A program made the translations under genes and the position numbers. A DNA stretch of 64,000 nucleotides from assembly GCF_012113595.1 (NCBI RefSeq), contig NZ_CP050831.1, forward strand, positions 1,674,001 to 1,738,000, given 5' to 3'. This DNA comes from Bacteroides faecium (GTDB lineage: Bacteria > Bacteroidota > Bacteroidia > Bacteroidales > Bacteroidaceae). Of this stretch, positions 61,201 through 64,000 are shown piece after piece; within the stretch, counting starts at the first letter, position 1; each line of letters opens with the position of its first letter. The notes below the pieces were generated by a model. The model saw nothing but the letters and a program-made list of their open reading frames with translations. It had not been told where the DNA came from and did no database searches.

Positions 61201-61648
61201 ATGTATCGGTTTCGTCGTAAAGGGAGAATACCACCAGCATGGAAGTCTGGCGTTTCTGTGTTGTCACGCCGACTTTGGTTACTTCGGCAGGAAGCAATCC
61301 CTGTGCCATAGACACACGGTTCTGCACGTTGACGGCAGCCATGTCCGGGTCTGTTCCCTGTTTAAAGTAGATGGATATATCACCTGCCCCCGTATTAGAC
61401 GCATTAGAGGTCATATACATCATGTTTTCCACACCGTTGATCTGTTCCTCGAGCGGAGCAATCACGGAGTTCAATACGGTTGACGCGCTGGCACCCGTAT
61501 AAGTGGCCCTTACCGACACAGTAGGGGGTGCGATGTCCGGATACTGGGTGATAGGCAGTGTTGCCAATCCGATAGCACCCAGGATGACTATCAAGATAGA
61601 AATAACGGTTGATAGTACCGGACGGTTAATAAAATTATCTAATTTCAT
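58214..61648 (-). CDS. RND efflux pump, HAE1/AcrB type
   Basis: The 1144-aa inner-membrane proton antiporter exports hydrophobic compounds. The N-terminus FINRPVLSTVISILIVILGAIGLATLP (in part), the VDDAIVVVEGV motif with the proton-relay Asp pair and the GLLAKNAILIVEFA motif are conserved. It is about 100 aa longer than AcrB. The extra stretch lies between the sixth and seventh membrane helices (about residues 490-590, 59880-60180). It includes a charged linker (HKQEGEDSEEVPPLKDRM) and two more hydrophobic segments (TLTFILVAILGMIFGLF and VITAIFILLSILALIGM). It lies between adaptor and channel genes, 16 bp after the adaptor. Confidence 0.94.
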   Translation of the reverse strand: MKLDNFINRPVLSTVISILIVILGAIGLATLPITQYPDIAPPTVSVRATYTGASASTVLNSVIAPLEEQINGVENMMYMTSNASNTGAGDISIYFKQGTDPDMAAVNVQNRVSMAQGLLPAEVTKVGVTTQKRQTSMLVVFSLYDETDTYTEAFIENYAKINLIPQVQRVPGVGDASVMGQDYSMRIWLRPDVMAQYKLVPGDVSAALAEQNVEAAPGQFGERSNQTFQYTIRYKGRLQQPEEFENIVIKSLPDGEVLRLNDIAEIQLDRLGYNFTNRVNGHKAVTCIVYQMAGTNATQTISDIQALLDEASKTLPSGLKINVSMNANDFLFASIHEVLKTLIEAFILVFIVVYIFLQDLRSTLIPTIAIPVALIGTFFILSLVGFSLNLLTLCALVLAIAIVVDDAIVVVEGVHAKLDQGYTSARLASIDAMNELGGAIVSITLVMMAVFVPVSFMGGTAGTFYRQFGMTMAIAIGLSALNALTLSPALCAVLLKPHKQEGEDSEEVPPLKDRMKTAYKAAHTTMINRYTEAIGKMLHPGITLTFILVAILGMIFGLFNINPVITAIFILLSILALIGMSTNKFKNRFNDTYESILKRYKKRVLFFIQKKWLSMGLVVASIVLLMFFMNTTPTGMVPNEDTGTLMGAVTLPPGTSQDHSEEILARVDSLIAADPAVASRTLISGFSFIGGQGPSYGSFIIKLKDWDERSMIQNSDVVVGSLYMRAQKIIKEAQVLFFAPPMIPGYSASTDIEVNMQDKTGGDLNKFFDVVNDYTAALEARPEINSAKTTFNPNFPQYMIDIDAAACKKAGISPSDILTTMQGYYGGLYASNFNRFGKMYRVMIQADPLSRKNMESLKNIKVRNSAGEMAPISQFIAIDKVYGPDIISRFNLYTSMKVMVAPASGYTSGQALTALAEVAGQNLPAGYTYELGGMAREEAQSSGSATGLIFILCFVFVYLLLSAQYESYILPLAVLLSVPFGLLGSFLFVNGVSAIGNISMLKMILGTMSNNIYMQIALIMLMGLLAKNAILIVEFALERRKMGMSITWAAVLGAGARLRPILMTSLAMVVGLLPLMFAFGVGAHGNRTLGTASIGGMLIGMICQIFIVPALFVIFQYLQEKVKPMEWEDIDNTDAVTEIEQYAK

Positions 61649-61664
61649 ACGGTTATCTAAGTTA

Positions 61665-62849
61665 TTAATTGAAAGCAGTAGCTAAATTTCCTTCGCGTTG
61701 GTCTTTCAAATGCTGTTGATAGTTCGCTTCTTTTTGAACTGATGTGATAGGCTGTATAGTCTGACCGTCTTTCAAAGTCTGTACGCCTTCGATAACGATT
61801 TTGTCTCCTGCGTTCAAACCGGAAGTAACGAGATATTCTTTTCCGTTATCCAGATTAAAGATGCCGATTTCCGTATATTTCACCGTATTGTCCGGTTGCA
61901 GGACGTAAACGAACTTCTTGTCTTGAATTTCTTGAGTTGCAGACTGCGGGATGCTGATAACATTATCCATCGTGTAAGGAATCAGCACGTTTGCCGTACC
62001 GCCACTGCGCAGGATGTGTTCCTTGTTCGGGAAGATAGCGCGCATGCTTACAGAACCGGTGCTCTGGTCGATAACTCCCGTGATAGCGTCTACTTTACCT
62101 TCAATGTTGTATTCGGTACCGTCAATCAACTGTAATTTAATGGCCGGTATTTTGCTGATTTCTTCTTTGATAGTGCTTCCTGACTTTGTCATGGCTAACA
62201 GTTCCTTTTCCGTCATGGAGAAATATACATATACTTCTTCAATTTCAGAAACGGTAGTCATCGGAGTAGCGATAGAAGGGCTGACCAATGCTCCCAGACG
62301 GTAAGGGATATTGTTGATAACACCGTCAGAAGGGCTCTTCACTTGTGTGAAAGAGAGGTTTTGCTGAGCGGTAGTCAACTGCGCCTGGGCTTGTGCCAGT
62401 TGTGCCTGAGACTGTGCCAATGTATTTTCAGCCATCGACAGGTCATAGTCACTGATGATGTTCTTTTTGTTCAGTTCACGTTTGTTGTCCACCGTAATCT
62501 GTTGGGTGCGTACTGCTGCTTCTGCTGTTGCAACTGCTGCTTTGGCTGTGCGTACTGCCGCTTCATATTGTGTGGGGTCAACGATGAACAGAACCTGTCC
62601 TTTACGGACACTTGCTCCTTCGTCTACGCACAGTTTGGTGATGAAGCCCGACACTTGCGGACGGATTTCTACGTCTTGTTTGCCTTTAATGGTAGCCGGA
62701 TAAGCTGTCGTTAGATTTGCAGTTGACTTTTGTAACTCCTGTACTGCATATTCCGGGACTTTTCCCGTGTCATTTCCCTTATTGCCGCAACTGGACAGAA
62801 GGGCTAAGCAAAATGCAAATAAAACAATTCTACTTTTCATACTTCTCAA
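61665..62849 (-). CDS. RND efflux periplasmic adaptor (AcrA-like)
   Basis: The 394-aa protein has a lipoprotein signal (lipobox LLSSC). It shows the biotinyl-lipoyl halves GKQDVEIRPQVSGFITKLCV and FTQVKSPSDGVINNIPYRLG around a coiled coil rich in Ala/Gln (about 95-160), then beta-barrel and membrane-proximal domains. It bridges the pump and the outer-membrane channel. It is the first gene of the operon. No exact TAnnTTTG is found in the 80 bp upstream, so the promoter is not assigned. Confidence 0.93.
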   Translation of the reverse strand: MRSMKSRIVLFAFCLALLSSCGNKGNDTGKVPEYAVQELQKSTANLTTAYPATIKGKQDVEIRPQVSGFITKLCVDEGASVRKGQVLFIVDPTQYEAAVRTAKAAVATAEAAVRTQQITVDNKRELNKKNIISDYDLSMAENTLAQSQAQLAQAQAQLTTAQQNLSFTQVKSPSDGVINNIPYRLGALVSPSIATPMTTVSEIEEVYVYFSMTEKELLAMTKSGSTIKEEISKIPAIKLQLIDGTEYNIEGKVDAITGVIDQSTGSVSMRAIFPNKEHILRSGGTANVLIPYTMDNVISIPQSATQEIQDKKFVYVLQPDNTVKYTEIGIFNLDNGKEYLVTSGLNAGDKIVIEGVQTLKDGQTIQPITSVQKEANYQQHLKDQREGNLATAFN

Positions 62850-62920
62850 TTTATCTGTTTTTTAAAATTATGCGTTTTGTTGCACGTGTGTCATTCTCTT
62901 GTATAGAGGGGGGATTTAAG

Positions 62921-62962
62921 GAAAAAAGCCGGAAACTGATTCAATAGAATTAGTTTCCGGCT
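62921..62962 (-). terminator. Terminator after GH2 gene
   Basis: AGCCGGAAACT (62927-62937) pairs perfectly with AGTTTCCGGCT (62952-62962), and the - strand continues with TTTTTTC. It separates the GH2 gene from the efflux operon. Confidence 0.9.
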
Positions 62963-63023
62963 GCAAAAGTACTTTATTTTCGGTATTCTTGTACTCTGAT
63001 ACCGTGTTTTTTAACGATGTTTT

Positions 63024-64000
63024 TTACTTCAGTTTATGAGATACAGGCGACATGATGAAACTGAATTCATAATCCTGATAAGGAAGACGATACTTTTCTA
63101 ATGGTATAGCTCCCCAACTATTGACGCATGCCAATCCTGTCTGTACCTTGTCAATGCAGAAGTTTGTAAAGTTTGCTTTTTCAACTTCCGGTGAGTGGCG
63201 TTGGTCTTTGGCGTCGCCGTCATCCAATGATTCGATGGTATAGTTCAGAGCAGAAGCGGAGAACGGAGCTTCAGAAACGAACTGCAAGCCGTTGCCACCG
63301 ATGTTCAGCAGTCTCCACCAGCGAATATCAGTCTTCGTTCCGGTTTCCTGCGGACGGATATACGGATAGAATTGTTCTTCTACCGTCTGGCGGTATTTGC
63401 CTATCATGGCGCCGTGGTTACGGTCGGAATAGTTCTCTCCCGGACCGCGTCCGTAATATTCCACTTCGTTGAAAGCAAGAGGCATACGAAGCTGCATACC
63501 GAAGCGGAACATTTCAGAAACCTTCTTGCTCTTGTCGGCTTCCATTTTCTGAGTAACCTTCACTGCTCCCTTATTATTGATAGTATAAGTGAGGAATAAC
63601 TTGCCGCCTACCGATTTCATGTCATATTCTGCACGAACCACAGCTTGGTCGTTTTCGATAGCGTGCTTCAGAGATGTAAGTTTCAATTCCGGGTTTTTCC
63701 AAACTGCATATCTGCGTTGCAAGCCTGCTCCGAAATCATTATCGGTCGGCGCGCGCCAGAAATTGGGAGTCAGTTCGCTGCCATCTTCCATCATCTGCAT
63801 GCCGTTCACGTCGTAGCGGCAGAGGTAGCCGTTTTGCTTGTTGAAATCCATAGAGAAGTTTTCACCTTTGACAATCAGGTAGTAACGGTCGTTATCCAAG
63901 ATGCTGGGCACGGTGATTGCAAGGTTGGTGGCCTGTACGTTTTCCAGTTTGAGTTCCGGTGCTTTGTAGTCGCGGATACTTAACTGGTCGTAAGCGACCG
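63024..64000 (-). CDS. GH2 beta-galactosidase, C-terminal part (cut by window edge)
   Basis: The frame is open to the right edge, so only the last 325 or so residues are seen. They form the Bgal_small_N domain of large LacZ-type enzymes: MQMMEDGSELTPNFWRAPTDND (in part), FGAGLQRR, FNEVEYYGRGPGENYSDRNHG and the TDIRWWRLLNIGG and LPYQDYEFSFIMSP end. The catalytic barrel lies outside the window. There is no real start at 63911: the frame continues upstream in the same family (YDQLSIRDYKAPELKLENVQ). A terminator follows. Confidence 0.93.
   Translation of the reverse strand, partial: VAYDQLSIRDYKAPELKLENVQATNLAITVPSILDNDRYYLIVKGENFSMDFNKQNGYLCRYDVNGMQMMEDGSELTPNFWRAPTDNDFGAGLQRRYAVWKNPELKLTSLKHAIENDQAVVRAEYDMKSVGGKLFLTYTINNKGAVKVTQKMEADKSKKVSEMFRFGMQLRMPLAFNEVEYYGRGPGENYSDRNHGAMIGKYRQTVEEQFYPYIRPQETGTKTDIRWWRLLNIGGNGLQFVSEAPFSASALNYTIESLDDGDAKDQRHSPEVEKANFTNFCIDKVQTGLACVNSWGAIPLEKYRLPYQDYEFSFIMSPVSHKLK

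Noticed and set aside
60932..61483. 183-codon + strand frame opposite the RND pump gene
   Set aside because: It is fully antisense to a strongly conserved gene, is rich in Cys/His/Arg as expected of a shadow frame, and has no ribosome site or family resemblance.

Overview
The window is chromosomal DNA from a gut Bacteroides, most like the B. thetaiotaomicron group. The evidence is the set of SusC/SusD, hybrid two-component sensor and lipoprotein lyase genes, together with many copies of the Bacteroides sigma-factor -7 element TAnnTTTG just upstream of genes. From memory, the right half follows the gene order of the B. thetaiotaomicron chondroitin sulfate/hyaluronan locus (about BT3324 to BT3340). 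No rRNA, tRNA, CRISPR array or transposase gene was recognised.

Layout. 16-8085 (+) is the end of a glycan-foraging cluster: a fimbrillin/beta-helix lipoprotein, a secreted glycerophosphodiester phosphodiesterase, a GH20 beta-hexosaminidase and a GH3 glycosidase. 8203-11174 is an accessory patch. It holds an orphan HigA-type regulator, a 473-bp structure of two 98-nt inverted-repeat arms around three blocks of 21-22-nt tandem repeats, a long leader in front of an unknown 161-aa protein, and a DUF1016/YhcG nuclease gene broken by an in-frame TAA at codon 33. 11308-13014 is a GH35-type enzyme. 13086-17067 (-) is a housekeeping operon: dapB, signal peptidase I, a second signal peptidase paralogue lacking both catalytic residues, and a WbqC-like gene. 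17151-21816 holds a DUF2851 protein, a large thioredoxin-domain protein and a DUF4348-like protein.

21864-30242 (-) is a tight five-gene operon: a HEAT-repeat membrane protein, a processive GT2 synthase, a TPR plus outer-membrane barrel protein, a DUF4838 lipoprotein and a DUF1573 lipoprotein. It has the logic of a synthase-dependent exopolysaccharide system but an unusual set of parts, and is the best candidate here for an undescribed system. 30525-31928 is a LruC-domain lipoprotein.

32044-55140 is a glycosaminoglycan utilisation locus. A DUF6250-like protein and a PL8 chondroitin lyase lie on the + strand. A porin and a tRNA-dihydrouridine synthase follow on the - strand, and then the core operon: SusC, SusD, a DUF5017-like surface glycan-binding protein, a DUF4988-type surface lipoprotein and a PL29-like lyase. 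A serine-type sulfatase and the hybrid sensor-regulator stand upstream. The expected model is cleavage of sulfated chains by surface lyases, import of fragments through SusCD, periplasmic lyase and sulfatase action, and sensing of unsaturated disaccharides by the hybrid regulator. No unsaturated glucuronyl hydrolase (GH88) is seen; in B. thetaiotaomicron it lies further to the right.

55252-64000 contains a CBM9-like protein, an RND efflux operon (adaptor, pump, outer-membrane channel) that also carries an lpxA paralogue, and the 3' part of a GH2 beta-galactosidase cut by the window edge.
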